Below, piece after piece: positions 1-9,640 of a stretch of DNA of 64,000 bases. The position numbers were made by a program, and so were the translations under genes. Under the pieces are notes generated by a model. That model did not search any database. It worked only from the letters and a program-made list of their open reading frames with translations, and had not been told where the DNA came from. The stretch is from assembly GCA_031315865.1 (NCBI GenBank), contig JALDRJ010000002.1, forward strand, positions 3,012,001 to 3,076,000. Direction: 5' to 3'. The DNA comes from Nitrospirales bacterium. GTDB lineage: Bacteria; Nitrospirota; Nitrospiria; Nitrospirales; UBA8639. Numbering within the stretch: position 1 is the stretch's first letter; every line of letters starts with the position of its first letter.

Positions 1-1130
1 AGGACGACACATGCGAGGAGTTCTTCCATTCCTGGGACAAAAAAACGTTTGACAACTAGCAGTGCGAACAAGATTGAAGCCAATCCTCGCGGACCGAACC
101 AGCCGAGGAAGAGTTTTTCATACGCAGTCAGCTTCACTCCGCTCAGGGACAGAAAGACGGGCAGTATTCGGACCACTGACAAGAATCCGATTGCCAAAAC
201 AAGAGTCTTCCAGTTTGCATGGGCAAGACCGATCGGCACGATGACGGCGCCGAAGATGATGAACGTGAAAATCGTGAGGAGTTGCCCTTCGCTTTCCATG
301 AATTCGGTGATGAACGTGCTTGAATTTTTCAAGGTATTTCCGAACATCAGTCCGCCGACGAACGCCGCGATGAATCCATTCCCGTTGATCAGTTCTGCCA
401 GCGTAAACGTCAGGAAGGCGACGCTGAGGAAATACAATCCTTGAAACGTGGTGGTGATCAGCCTGGCTTCGATGACCACATCCATGATTCTGGCGAAGAC
501 ATACCCGCTCACGATACCTGCCAGTGGCCCAAGCGTCACTTGCATCAACGAGAACAAGAACAGATTATCCGGTACGTCCTCCACCTCGATGCCAAATTGT
601 TGAGTCGCTAACAGACCCGCGATAATGACGAACGGAAGAGCCAGGCCATCGTTGAGCCCGCTTTCCACGTTGATCCCCTGTCGCAAGGGTGACGGTACGG
701 ATTGATTCGTCACGACTGTCTGGCCCAGTGCCGCATCGGTTGGTGTGAGAATGGCCGCCACCAGGAACGCAAAGACCCAAGGCTCATCCGGAGATACCCA
801 GTGGGCGAGCAGTGTCCCGAGCAGAATCGTCAGCGGCATTCCCACGAGCAACATGCGCGTTGGGATCGCATAGCTTTTGGCGAGTTCTCGAAACCGAATG
901 CGGGAAGCATCTGAAAACAAAACCAGGATCAGGGTGATTTCCGCGATCGCATGGATCGTCTCGTGCTCTATCTTCATGGGCACATGTTCGGCTTCGTCGC
1001 GGACGAGCAGCCAGCCAAAGGCCGTGAAAAACATCGGCAAGGTAATGATCGAATCTTCGATCCAACGCGAAAAAATCGCGAAGCTCACGATTCCCAGGAG
1101 AATGATGGCGATCAGATAGAGCTCAGGCAT
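1..1130 (-). CDS. CPA1-family Na+/H+ antiporter, cut by the left window edge
   Basis: Integral membrane cation/proton exchanger of the NhaP/CPA1 type, expected to trade cytoplasmic Na+ or K+ for protons across the inner membrane. I translated the minus strand from the ATG at 1128-1130; the frame stays open to base 1, giving about 376 codons with the C-terminus outside the window. Seen in the translation: repeated hydrophobic segments, a TPTDAALGQTVV stretch matching the family's discontinuous-helix motif, ESGLNDGLALPF carrying the Asn-Asp pair of CPA1 exchangers, GNGFIAAFVGG, and GPRGLASILFAL near the cut end. No clear Shine-Dalgarno precedes the ATG, so the start could be a little off. It lies downstream of the czc-like operon on the same strand, after a 188-bp gap. 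Family assignment is firm; the transported ion is not. Confidence 0.88.
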   Translation of the reverse strand, partial: MPELYLIAIILLGIVSFAIFSRWIEDSIITLPMFFTAFGWLLVRDEAEHVPMKIEHETIHAIAEITLILVLFSDASRIRFRELAKSYAIPTRMLLVGMPLTILLGTLLAHWVSPDEPWVFAFLVAAILTPTDAALGQTVVTNQSVPSPLRQGINVESGLNDGLALPFVIIAGLLATQQFGIEVEDVPDNLFLFSLMQVTLGPLAGIVSGYVFARIMDVVIEARLITTTFQGLYFLSVAFLTFTLAELINGNGFIAAFVGGLMFGNTLKNSSTFITEFMESEGQLLTIFTFIIFGAVIVPIGLAHANWKTLVLAIGFLSVVRILPVFLSLSGVKLTAYEKLFLGWFGPRGLASILFALLVVKRFFVPGMEELLACVV

Positions 1131-1318
1131 GTCTCGCGGCGTGGTTGCCAGAAGGTTCCAGCGTAAAGGCTGGGCCGATCGTTTGAGTGGAGTGACTGCG
1201 GGCGACGCCCAAGCGATCGGTTGACTGTACCGCAAATCGTCCTTGAAATTCCAAAATGTGCGTGCCTGTCATCGCTACCCAAACGTGACATGATGGAAAT
1301 TAATAGCGAATGCCCCCT

Positions 1319-2584
1319 TTATTCATGGCCGGCATGGCCGATCAATCTTTCCAGATTAGTCAGCGCAATAGAAAGGTCATATTTCGCATGGGTATATTCC
1401 AATTCGGTCTCTCTCATGACCCGTTGTGCGTCCAGTACCTCGAGCAGACTTGTTTCTCCATACTGAAAACTCACTTGAGCGATTCGCAAGGCTTCGCGTG
1501 CTTGCGCGAGAAGGCCATGCTCATACGTCGAGATTTGCGCCGAAGCCATGTGGATCTCCTGCAGATGCTGTGACATGTCTTTGCGAAGCTGCGTTCGTGT
1601 TGCCAGCAGCGTGGCTTCCTCCTGTCGCATCACCCCTTTGGCCTGTGCGATCTCTCCCTGGCGCTGATGCCACAAGGGAAGCGGAATTGAAAGGCTTCCC
1701 ACAAAGGCTTCTCGTCCGATATCTCGTTGATAGCTTCCGTTCAGGGTCACGTTGGGTACTCTGGCCTGGAGTTCTTTTTGATGCCGTTCCTGGGCTTCTT
1801 CTACCCGTTTTTGACCCATGATGATCGCTGGGTGAGACGATAAAGTGTCCTCTGAAAAATGTGAGCTGTTCCAATCATCAGGCAATGATTTGAAGGTTCC
1901 ACGTATACTGAAATCAGTGCCCAACTTGCCAGCTGTCAGGCTATTCAGGGTTGCTTGAGCCGTGCGAGAGGCCCCTGTTGTGCGAATCCGTTCTTTTTGC
2001 AGTTTGAGCGTTTCCACTTTCATTTTAATCGCGTCAAAGGGAGGTGCCTCTCCTGACTTCACTTTGCTTTGAATGGCCTTGTAGAGCCGTTTGACTGTTT
2101 GGATGTTTTGCATAGCCAGGGAATGTTGGCGATTGAAGAACAGCAACGTGTAGAAGGCTTGCTTGACTTGCGCCGTGACATTCAGCCTGGCTTGTGCAAG
2201 CCCGGCTTCCGCACTTTGAACGCTCGCCCGGGCTGCCCGCTGTTCTGCGTGGCGTGTTCCCGGCCACTCTAACGGCTGGCTCAGTGTGACGTAGCGTTCC
2301 ATAATGGGCGAGCCCATCGAAGGATCGCGAAGTGATCCTCGGCCGGACTGAATGTCAAGAGTCGGGTTCGGGTACGCTGACGCGGCTAAGGCATGCCCCT
2401 CTTTCTGTTCGACGAGACTCTGTCTTTCAACAAGTAGTGGATTGTGCGCTAAGGCTATCGAGAGAATGTCCTGAAGCTCAAGGGCTCTCTTCTTATGAGC
2501 AACCGCATGGTCTTTGGCTTCTGTTCGTGCAGGAGTGAAGCCACTCATGACGATGAACATGAGGAAAATGGTCATTACATGCAT
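1319..2584 (-). CDS. czcC: Outer-membrane efflux protein, CzcC/CusC (TolC family)
   Basis: Outer-membrane channel of a tripartite heavy-metal efflux pump, forming the exit duct for the CzcA/CzcB proteins encoded just upstream. A longer reading from 2683 exists, but the ATG at 2584 is preferred: it follows an AAGGAGAG ribosome site, opens directly into a signal peptide (MHVMTIFLMFIVMSG), and leaves only 4 bp after czcA. The mature part holds two alpha-helical repeats typical of the outer membrane efflux protein family, with long Gln/Ala/Glu-rich helices and the SIPLPLWHQRQGE stretch often seen before the second repeat. About 421 residues is normal for CzcC. It is the last gene of the operon. 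Metal specificity cannot be read from this subunit. Confidence 0.88.
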   Translation of the reverse strand: MHVMTIFLMFIVMSGFTPARTEAKDHAVAHKKRALELQDILSIALAHNPLLVERQSLVEQKEGHALAASAYPNPTLDIQSGRGSLRDPSMGSPIMERYVTLSQPLEWPGTRHAEQRAARASVQSAEAGLAQARLNVTAQVKQAFYTLLFFNRQHSLAMQNIQTVKRLYKAIQSKVKSGEAPPFDAIKMKVETLKLQKERIRTTGASRTAQATLNSLTAGKLGTDFSIRGTFKSLPDDWNSSHFSEDTLSSHPAIIMGQKRVEEAQERHQKELQARVPNVTLNGSYQRDIGREAFVGSLSIPLPLWHQRQGEIAQAKGVMRQEEATLLATRTQLRKDMSQHLQEIHMASAQISTYEHGLLAQAREALRIAQVSFQYGETSLLEVLDAQRVMRETELEYTHAKYDLSIALTNLERLIGHAGHE

Positions 2585-2588
2585 ATCG

Positions 2589-5500
2589 CTAACTCTCCTT
2601 TTCGATCGAGTCAAACATCGAGGCTTCTGAGGGTGCCATTGACATCCCATGTGAAGCAACCATGGCCTGTCGCGATCGTCCAATGAATCGGTAGAGGGAT
2701 GGAATAACTAACAGGGTTAAGGCCGTCGAGGTGATCAGTCCTCCAATGACGACCGTAGCGAGTGGGCGTTGGACTTCTGCGCCCATACTCGTGGCGATGG
2801 CCATGGGCAAAAACCCGAGGCTTGCGACCAGGGCCGTCATCAGGACCGGGCGAAGGCGATCCATCGATCCCTGCGCCACGGCCTCAGACGTCGGGAGCCC
2901 CCGAGACTCCAATCTTCGAATGCGACTGACAAGAACAACACCATTTAAAACAGCGATTCCGAACAGTGCGATACAGCCAATCATCGCCGAAATACTTAAG
3001 GGAAGTTCACGAAGCCAGAGTGCAAGGAGACCTCCCGATAGTGCAAGCGGTACGTTCAAAAAAATCAGGAGGGCGGGTGGCAAAGTCCCGAAGATGACCG
3101 AGAGAATGGCGAGGATTAGCAAGAGGGTAATCGGAAGAATGATCGATAGCCGCTTGGTAGCCGCTTGGAGATGTGTATATTGGCCTCCCCATTCAAGGTA
3201 GTATCCAGTCGGCAGCGTGATAGAGTCTTGGATGGCTCGTTGAGCTTCCGTGACAAACGATCCTAAGTCTCGACCGCGGATGTTGGCTTCGACGACGAGG
3301 CGACGCTGGACATTCTCCCGGCTGATCTGCGCTAACCCTTCATCGACTTTGATGTGCGCAACCCGTGAGAGCGGAACCAGTTCACCATGGTTGGTTGGAA
3401 TGAGGATGTTGCCCAATGCGGAAGGGCTTGATGATGCCTCATCGGAAAGACGGACGATCAGAGCAAACCGGCGTTGCCCTTCGAAGATCGTACCGACGGT
3501 TCGTCCGACACGTGCGGCTTCTATGACTGTTAACACATCTTTGGCATTCAACCCGTATCGACCGAGTTGTTCACGGTCAACGATGGCTCGAATTCGTGGA
3601 ATTCCGGTCACTTGCTCCACTTGAATATCTTTCGCGCCTGCAACCTGTCCTAATGTTTGTGCAATACGTTCACCCTGTTGTCGCAGGACTTTCATGTCTT
3701 CGCCGAATATCTTTATGGCGAGATCCGATCGTGTTCCACCGATCAGTTCATTGAAACGCATTTCAATCGGTTGCGTGAACCCGAGTCCGATGCCTGGCAC
3801 GGCATCGAGGATGGCGGTTCTCATGATGGTAATCAGCTCGTCTTTCGTGGAGGCTGTTGTCCAGTCGTCAATAGGTTTGAGGACGACGAAGACATCAGAT
3901 AATTCGATGCCCATGACATCGGTGGCGACTTCAGGACTTCCTGTACGTGTGACGACCTGAGTGACTTCCGGAAACTGCCGGACCACGCGTTCCACTGCTA
4001 GAGCTGTCTCAACGGATTCACTCAGCGAAATGCTGGGAAGCCGCCAAATTTGAATAGCCATGTCCCCTTCTTCTAACTGAGGCATGAATTCGATCCCTAA
4101 CCGTGATCCGGCGAGCAGGCTGAGCAGAAACAATCCGATGGCAGGAATCACGATCCAGGCTGGCCGGGAAAGGGAAAATCGGAGGCAGGGTTGGTAGATC
4201 CGACGGGCTTGACGGATCAGCCAAGTTTCTTCGTGGTTGGATGTTCCCTGAGCGAACCAATAGGACAGAACGGGGACGACCGCTACAGCAAACAGTAATG
4301 ATCCGGCTAACGCAAAAATCACGGTTATCGCCATTGGCCGGAAGAGTTTTCCTTCGAGCCCAATCAGAGATAAGATCGGAACGTACACCACAATAATGAT
4401 GGTGACGGCATACACGATCGGACGTAAGACTTCCTGGGCCGCTTCCTGAATTACGGCCCGTTTTTGATCTTTCGAACCCTTCCCAGTCGCTCCGAGTTTT
4501 CGGAGGATGTTGTCAATCATCACGACGGACCCGTCAACCAAAAGACCAAAATCAATGGCTCCCAGACTCATGAGGTTGCCCGAGATACCGGCTTGATACA
4601 TGCCAGTGAACGCGATCAGCATTGACAAGGGGATTGCTGTCGCGACGATCATTCCTGCTCGAAGGTCACCGAGGAATAAGAAGAGAATCGCGATGACGAG
4701 CAGGCCGCCCTCGATGAGATTGTTCCGCACGGTTTGAATGACTTGATCGACGAAAAGCGTGCGGTCATAGTAGGGTTCGATGATGACTTCAGGAGGAAGC
4801 GTCGATTGGATTTCCTGCACCCGTTCTTTGACTTGCGATACGACCTGTTGCGCGTTAGCGCCCGCCAACATTTGGACCATGCCGATGACTGTTTCGCCTT
4901 CGCCCATACGTGAGGCAGCGCCGATACGGAGTGAAGAGTTTTCCCTGACTTCGCCGATATCTTTGATGAAGATCGGGACGCCTCCGGGTCCGTGGTCAAT
5001 AACGATGTGTTCGAGCTCAGCGATGCTTGAGGCCATCGCTTCGCCTTTAATGAGGTAATGTTCTCGTTCATGTTCAATGTATCCACCACCGACTAAGGCA
5101 TTATTCTGTTCCAGGGTTTCGAAGATTTGCTTGAGCGTCAGATTGAAAGAGAGTAGCTTGCCGGGGTTTACGACCACCTGAAATTGTTTCGTTTCACCGC
5201 CCCAGATATTCACCTCGACGACTCCCGGCACGGTTTGAAGACGACGGGCGATATCCCATTCCAGGAGCGTACGTAAGGCCATCGGGCTCTGTCGTTCGCT
5301 ACGGAGAGTGAACTGGTAGACCTCGCCAAGTCCCGTGGTTGGTGGTCCCATCATTGGACGTCCATAGACCGGAGGAATTTCTTGGGTGGCGAGAGCCAGC
5401 CGTTCGCTGACGAGCTGGCGGACAAAATACTGATCGAATGTTTCGTGAAAAATTGCCGTGACAGCCGACAGGCCATACCGTGAAACCGATCGAATTTCTT

Positions 5501-5735
5501 GCAGTCCGGGAAGACCGCTTAAGGAGGTTTCAATCGGGAAGGTGATGAATTGTTCGACTTCGACCGGTCCCAAGGCCGGTGACCGCGTGAGAATCTGAAC
5601 TTGGACAGGTGTCAGGTCGGGTACGGCGTCGATCGTCAGGGCATGCAATGACCATAGGCCGGAGATCGTCACCAGCACGAGTGTGACGAGAGTGAAGAAG
5701 CGATATTGAAGAGAGAGCGTCAGCAACCGTTCCAT
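2589..5735 (-). CDS. czcA: Heavy-metal efflux RND transporter, CzcA family (HME1-like)
   Basis: Inner-membrane proton-driven RND pump that exports divalent or monovalent metal ions through CzcB and CzcC. The 1048-residue length, the opening transmembrane helix after MERLLTLSLQYRF, the two large periplasmic loops and the 12-helix layout match the CzcA/CusA family. The transmembrane signature near residue 395 reads DFGLLVDGSVVMIDN. The Asp-Phe-Gly-x3-Asp-Gly form is what family work associates with zinc/cobalt/nickel-type pumps, not the copper/silver group, so I lean towards divalent cations. The gene starts 18 bp after czcB and ends 4 bp before czcC. The family is certain; the metal is inference. 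Confidence 0.95.
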   Translation of the reverse strand: MERLLTLSLQYRFFTLVTLVLVTISGLWSLHALTIDAVPDLTPVQVQILTRSPALGPVEVEQFITFPIETSLSGLPGLQEIRSVSRYGLSAVTAIFHETFDQYFVRQLVSERLALATQEIPPVYGRPMMGPPTTGLGEVYQFTLRSERQSPMALRTLLEWDIARRLQTVPGVVEVNIWGGETKQFQVVVNPGKLLSFNLTLKQIFETLEQNNALVGGGYIEHEREHYLIKGEAMASSIAELEHIVIDHGPGGVPIFIKDIGEVRENSSLRIGAASRMGEGETVIGMVQMLAGANAQQVVSQVKERVQEIQSTLPPEVIIEPYYDRTLFVDQVIQTVRNNLIEGGLLVIAILFLFLGDLRAGMIVATAIPLSMLIAFTGMYQAGISGNLMSLGAIDFGLLVDGSVVMIDNILRKLGATGKGSKDQKRAVIQEAAQEVLRPIVYAVTIIIVVYVPILSLIGLEGKLFRPMAITVIFALAGSLLFAVAVVPVLSYWFAQGTSNHEETWLIRQARRIYQPCLRFSLSRPAWIVIPAIGLFLLSLLAGSRLGIEFMPQLEEGDMAIQIWRLPSISLSESVETALAVERVVRQFPEVTQVVTRTGSPEVATDVMGIELSDVFVVLKPIDDWTTASTKDELITIMRTAILDAVPGIGLGFTQPIEMRFNELIGGTRSDLAIKIFGEDMKVLRQQGERIAQTLGQVAGAKDIQVEQVTGIPRIRAIVDREQLGRYGLNAKDVLTVIEAARVGRTVGTIFEGQRRFALIVRLSDEASSSPSALGNILIPTNHGELVPLSRVAHIKVDEGLAQISRENVQRRLVVEANIRGRDLGSFVTEAQRAIQDSITLPTGYYLEWGGQYTHLQAATKRLSIILPITLLLILAILSVIFGTLPPALLIFLNVPLALSGGLLALWLRELPLSISAMIGCIALFGIAVLNGVVLVSRIRRLESRGLPTSEAVAQGSMDRLRPVLMTALVASLGFLPMAIATSMGAEVQRPLATVVIGGLITSTALTLLVIPSLYRFIGRSRQAMVASHGMSMAPSEASMFDSIEKES

Positions 5736-5753
5736 GCGGTCCGTCCTGATACG

Positions 5754-6923
5754 TCAGTTCCCAAGTCCTTCAATTGCCCCTTCAAGCAAGGTATTTTTTA
5801 AATCGAACACTCCGTCCGTGACGAACGAGTCTCCGAGTTCGATCCCGTGTTTGACTTCTACCAGGCCTCCGCCTTCTTCACCCAGTTCGACTTCGGCAAA
5901 ATCATAACCGGTTTCGTGTTTTACGAAGACTCCACGGGCGCCATTGATCATGGTAACGGCGGTGGTCGGGATGGCAAGGACAGGAAGCTTGGTGTCGACA
6001 AGCTGCACTTCGACGTATTCATTCGGCTTTAACGCCCCGTCGCGATTTTCAACATCAAATCGGAATTGAATGGTACGCGTCGCTTCCTCTGCGACTGGGG
6101 CGGTGTAGGCCAGTATGGCGGCAATCGGTTTGCCTCCGCGTGGAATGACGTCGCCCTGGTCACCTTCTTTGAATCGGCGTGCTTGCTCGATCGGCAGGTT
6201 GGCAAAGATCCAGACGTGATCCGTATTCACGATTTCAAAAAGCTCTTCGCCAGCCTTGATTCCTTGCCCCAATACGGCATGTTGTTGAACAATCGTTCCA
6301 CTAAGTGGTGCGCGAAGACTGTAGGTATGGCCTTCTACATGACTCCCATGTTCCAGTTCTTGTAATTCTTGTGAGGTCAATCCCATGTTCAGCAGTTTTT
6401 CTCTTACGTGTTGATAGACGGCCTGTTCTTCGATGTATTTTCCCCGATCCTCCTGAAACCGTCGCCGTGACACGACGTTCTCATCCAACAAAAGTTTGGT
6501 TCGTTTGAAATTTGTCTTGGCGACATCACGCTTGGCCTTCGCCACTAAATATTCCTGGATTAATTCGTCCAACATCAGGCTTTCAATGGCGGCGAGCGGT
6601 TGTCCTTTTGTCACCCGATCGCCAAGCTTGCTCAGGATTCGATCAATTTGCCCGGGAATGCGTGAGGAGACTTTTGCGATATGCGAGAGGTCAACGGCCA
6701 CATTGCCTGGGGCCGAGATGACATGCGGCGTCAGGCGAGTGACGGCTTTTTCCGTTTGGATTCGATTGAGCACACTTTCGGGAAGGTCGGATGTCCGCAC
6801 GGTTTTCGTACGATGGGACGGGGAGGGTTCCGGGATTTTCGCTGATGGCCCAGAGCTATCCTGACTGGTGTTTTCCGTGCAGCTTGTTGTGAATAACAAG
6901 AAAAGAATGAGCAGTCGTGTCAT
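5754..6923 (-). CDS. czcB: Periplasmic adaptor (membrane fusion protein), CzcB family
   Basis: Periplasmic adaptor that joins the CzcA pump to the outer-membrane channel. The frame is open from 7130, but the ATG at 6923 (MTRLLILFLLFTTSCTEN) gives a short lipoprotein-like signal ending at a Cys; the lipobox (TTSC) is weak. The protein then shows a barrel-sandwich hybrid domain (VSSRIPGQIDRILSKLGDRV with the lipoyl-like half), a short coiled-coil hairpin (EYLVAKAKRDVAKTNFKRTK) and a beta-barrel plus membrane-proximal domain (YSLRAPLSGTIVQQ, NEYVEVQLV). About 390 residues fits the family. No His-rich N-terminal metal-binding tail is present, unlike some CzcB proteins, but the gene upstream encodes a separate His-rich protein. 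Confidence 0.92.
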   Translation of the reverse strand: MTRLLILFLLFTTSCTENTSQDSSGPSAKIPEPSPSHRTKTVRTSDLPESVLNRIQTEKAVTRLTPHVISAPGNVAVDLSHIAKVSSRIPGQIDRILSKLGDRVTKGQPLAAIESLMLDELIQEYLVAKAKRDVAKTNFKRTKLLLDENVVSRRRFQEDRGKYIEEQAVYQHVREKLLNMGLTSQELQELEHGSHVEGHTYSLRAPLSGTIVQQHAVLGQGIKAGEELFEIVNTDHVWIFANLPIEQARRFKEGDQGDVIPRGGKPIAAILAYTAPVAEEATRTIQFRFDVENRDGALKPNEYVEVQLVDTKLPVLAIPTTAVTMINGARGVFVKHETGYDFAEVELGEEGGGLVEVKHGIELGDSFVTDGVFDLKNTLLEGAIEGLGN

Positions 6924-7032
6924 GGGCAATGTTCTCACGTTCGACTCCAAGGCCAATGATTGTGCCTTATAAGGTTTATCAACGGAAGGCTGAGTTTTTA
7001 TCCTGACTTCCCAAAAAGACAGAATGATTCTG

Positions 7033-7509
7033 TTAGAACTCTGAGAAGGCGTCGGGAGGAGCGCGAGTGGAGCGGAGAGTGATGGGGATAGGAAGCGTAG
7101 GGGAGTGATCAGGTTTGCGCCACAGCTCACGGGAATTCGCGACGACTGTCATAGAGTGAGCGGTTGGTATGAGCGCAACATGTGGTTCGTCTATTGGAGA
7201 CATGTCTTCTGGGGAGGGAACCAGAAGAGAGAAATCAATTTCTTCATGAGTGAGCTGATGCGTTGCGGTATGCTCACAGGTCCAATCATCAGGGGAAGGC
7301 TCAAGCATCGCCGAATGTTCAGATGGTGAATGCTGATGAAACTCACATGTGAGGTCTTGAGAGAGGACAGAATGGACGAGTCCACCATGCCGATGATGTT
7401 GGGCTCCATGGGCGTGGTCAGCTTCGGGATGGACATGGACCAGAGGCAAGGCCACGAGCCAGAGCATGAGCCAGATATGCGAGAGGTGTTTCAAGGCACG
7501 AGAATACAT
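7033..7509 (-). CDS. Histidine-rich exported protein heading the czc operon
   Basis: Small exported protein of about 158 residues, probably a periplasmic metal-binding accessory of the efflux pump (CzcI/CzcE-like role inferred from position and composition). I chose the ATG at 7509 over the one at 7530 because it follows CGGAG and starts right before the signal segment (HLSHIWLMLWLVALPLVHVH). The mature region holds many His residues, including HVHPEADHAHG and QHHRHGG, plus later CEFHQHS and CEHTATHQ pairs that could bind metal. It lies 109 bp before czcB on the same strand. No named domain is recognised. Confidence 0.72.
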   Translation of the reverse strand: MYSRALKHLSHIWLMLWLVALPLVHVHPEADHAHGAQHHRHGGLVHSVLSQDLTCEFHQHSPSEHSAMLEPSPDDWTCEHTATHQLTHEEIDFSLLVPSPEDMSPIDEPHVALIPTAHSMTVVANSRELWRKPDHSPTLPIPITLRSTRAPPDAFSEF

Positions 7510-7868
7510 GAGCTCCGTTGCTTTGGGCATAACCGTAAGCCGTTGTCACTAGGCTCATCTTAGCATGGGGGAGTATCTATGGCTACTGAGAGAAAAGCCG
7601 CTGAATTCTCATTTCCGCGGTTCTGTCATCTCCGTACAGTCAAGGCTCAATGAAGAATCGGAGAAGCCTCCGTCTTCGTTCTTCGCCGTCTATGGTTCTC
7701 TCTTTCTTTCCTCCCTTGACGCACCGATGGGGCTCATCGCGTGGCTAGGAATTTCTTCCCTTTGTTATTTTCTTTTTGCAATTTCATTTTACGATTCTAT
7801 CGAGTATGATGAACAAACGGACCCTCCGTTCTGATCTTTTTTCCCCTTCATATACAAAGGAATATATC
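7510..7868. other. Divergent intergenic region between czc operon and radical SAM gene
   Basis: This 359-bp stretch separates two divergently read genes and must hold both promoters. An 89-codon frame (7565-7834, plus) with one hydrophobic segment lies here, but it has no convincing ribosome site or family resemblance and ends just before the radical SAM start, so I do not call it a gene. No sigma-54 type pattern with correct spacing was found. The radical SAM ribosome site AAAGGA is at 7856-7861. Confidence 0.5.
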
Positions 7869-9437
7869 ATGTCCATGCGTCGTCTAAGAGTTACTATCCT
7901 TGATCTTGTCACCAAAGGGCCATCGAAAAACACGTTTGCGAGAGTCATGCATCCCAATATGGCGAGCATCATGCCTCAAGTCGTCGGGGTGTGGTGTGAA
8001 GAACTGGGGCATACCGTGCGGTATATCTGTTATACCGGCTTTGAAGATCTCTCTCACGAAATCATGGGCGAGACGGATTTGTTATTTGTCGGGGCCTTTT
8101 CACGGGCTGCGCAGACCGCGTATGCCGTGAGTAACCTCTTTCGAAGTCGTGGAGCGATTACGGTTTTAGGAGGACCACATGCCCGCTGCTACCCGCAGGA
8201 TGCCGCCCGGTATTTTGATTATGTGCTTGGCTTGACTGACAAGACCTTGATTGACGACGTGATTCGTGAGTGCGCACCGCATCGACCCATGGGGCTTCAG
8301 CTTCATGCCGCTCGGCAACCTCATATGCTGCCCGGAGTTAAAGAACGATGGAAATTTATCGAGCCAACCCTCGCGAAAGCCCCTTTTCTGAAAATTGTTC
8401 CAATGATCGGGAGCATGGGATGTCCCTATACATGTAGTTTCTGTATTGATTCTGTGGTGGCTTATCAACCACTCGCCTTTGAGCAAATTCGAGAAGATCT
8501 CGTATTCCTACAACGGAAACTGCCCAATCCCTGGGTTGGATGGCATGATCCCATCTTTGGCGTGCGTTTTGATGAGTATATGAATGTCATTGATGAAGTG
8601 GTGCCGAAAGGGAACGTCAGTTTTATTGCAGAAAGTAGTCTCTCTCTTCTGTCAGAACCGCATCTGAAAGCCCTGCGACGAAACGGGTTTAAAGCCATTT
8701 TGCCGGGTATTGAATCCTGGTTTTCAAACGGCGATAAGTCCAAGACCGGCCCCAAAACAGGCGACGAAAAAGTCCGGCAAGTTTCCGATCATATCAACAC
8801 CATTCTTCGGTACATTCCTTATGTGCAAACAAACTTTATTCTCGGCCTCGACACTGATCAGGGGGAAGAACCCTTTGCTCTAACGAAAAAGTTTTTAGAT
8901 CTCTCTCCCGGCGCGTATCCGACGTTTTCCCTGTTTACCGCTTTTGGGCAGGCGGCGCCTCTCAATAAAGAGTTGCAAGAGACCAACCGCGTGCTGCCTA
9001 TCCCTTTTTATTTTTTGGACAATAAGCGCGCGATGAATGTTCGTCCCAAGCACTATACGTGGCCCGAGTTTTATGATCATGTCTTAGACTTAACGGGATA
9101 CGCGTTATCCTGGCCACGCATTCTTCGGCGCGCTCAGGCTAATCGGGGGATGGGGACAAAAATTCTCAATGTTGTACGTGCTGTGCCAGCGAGCCGTCTG
9201 AGATGGGATCTCAAGGTACGGTCGTGGCTGGATTCCGATACCACGGTACGGAATTTTTTGGAAGGAGAAAGCACAATTCTTCCCCGTGTGTATGAACGCA
9301 GGATTCAAAAAAGTCTCGGATCACTCTGGTCGGCCCTGCCTCTTGGGGCTCTCATGCATGATCAGAACGCCTACCTGAATGCTTCCCGCACCATGCCGCT
9401 TATGGATCTTCCGGTCCGTTCGGCGGTTCAATCGTGA
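7869..9437 (+). CDS. B12-binding-type radical SAM protein, function unknown
   Basis: Radical S-adenosylmethionine enzyme with an N-terminal cobalamin-binding-like Rossmann region, about 522 residues. The ATG at 7869 follows AAAGGA by 7 bases; an in-frame ATG at 7776 has no ribosome site. Residues about 5-150 resemble B12-binding domains (NMASIMPQVVGVWCEELGHTV, LLFVGAFSR, VLGGPHARCYP), but the DxHxxG motif of His-on cobalamin binders is absent. The cluster-binding motif is GCPYTCSFC with Cys185, Cys189 and Cys192. The last 150 residues match no domain known to me. The gene stands alone, with the neighbours on either side on the opposite strand, so context gives no substrate. Relatives modify lipids, hopanoids, pigments or peptides. 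Confidence 0.85.
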   Translation: MSMRRLRVTILDLVTKGPSKNTFARVMHPNMASIMPQVVGVWCEELGHTVRYICYTGFEDLSHEIMGETDLLFVGAFSRAAQTAYAVSNLFRSRGAITVLGGPHARCYPQDAARYFDYVLGLTDKTLIDDVIRECAPHRPMGLQLHAARQPHMLPGVKERWKFIEPTLAKAPFLKIVPMIGSMGCPYTCSFCIDSVVAYQPLAFEQIREDLVFLQRKLPNPWVGWHDPIFGVRFDEYMNVIDEVVPKGNVSFIAESSLSLLSEPHLKALRRNGFKAILPGIESWFSNGDKSKTGPKTGDEKVRQVSDHINTILRYIPYVQTNFILGLDTDQGEEPFALTKKFLDLSPGAYPTFSLFTAFGQAAPLNKELQETNRVLPIPFYFLDNKRAMNVRPKHYTWPEFYDHVLDLTGYALSWPRILRRAQANRGMGTKILNVVRAVPASRLRWDLKVRSWLDSDTTVRNFLEGESTILPRVYERRIQKSLGSLWSALPLGALMHDQNAYLNASRTMPLMDLPVRSAVQS

Positions 9438-9640
9438 TCAATGACCTGCTGATAACTGCCGAGCGCATTCGATGATGGTTAGACTGGGGGCTTAATAAGA
9501 GCCATACGGAAAGCCTGGCAGGAGAAAAATATGAATGAAGCCTTTTTCGCTTTGCATTTTTTCATGATCCTGGCGATTTGAATTGACGATGTTCTTTTTT
9601 TAAATGTCATGTATTGATTTGAACTTTCCGGGAACGGAAC

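Noticed and set aside
7565-7834. 89-codon plus frame with a hydrophobic segment
   Set aside because: No convincing ribosome site, no recognisable domain, low-quality codon pattern.
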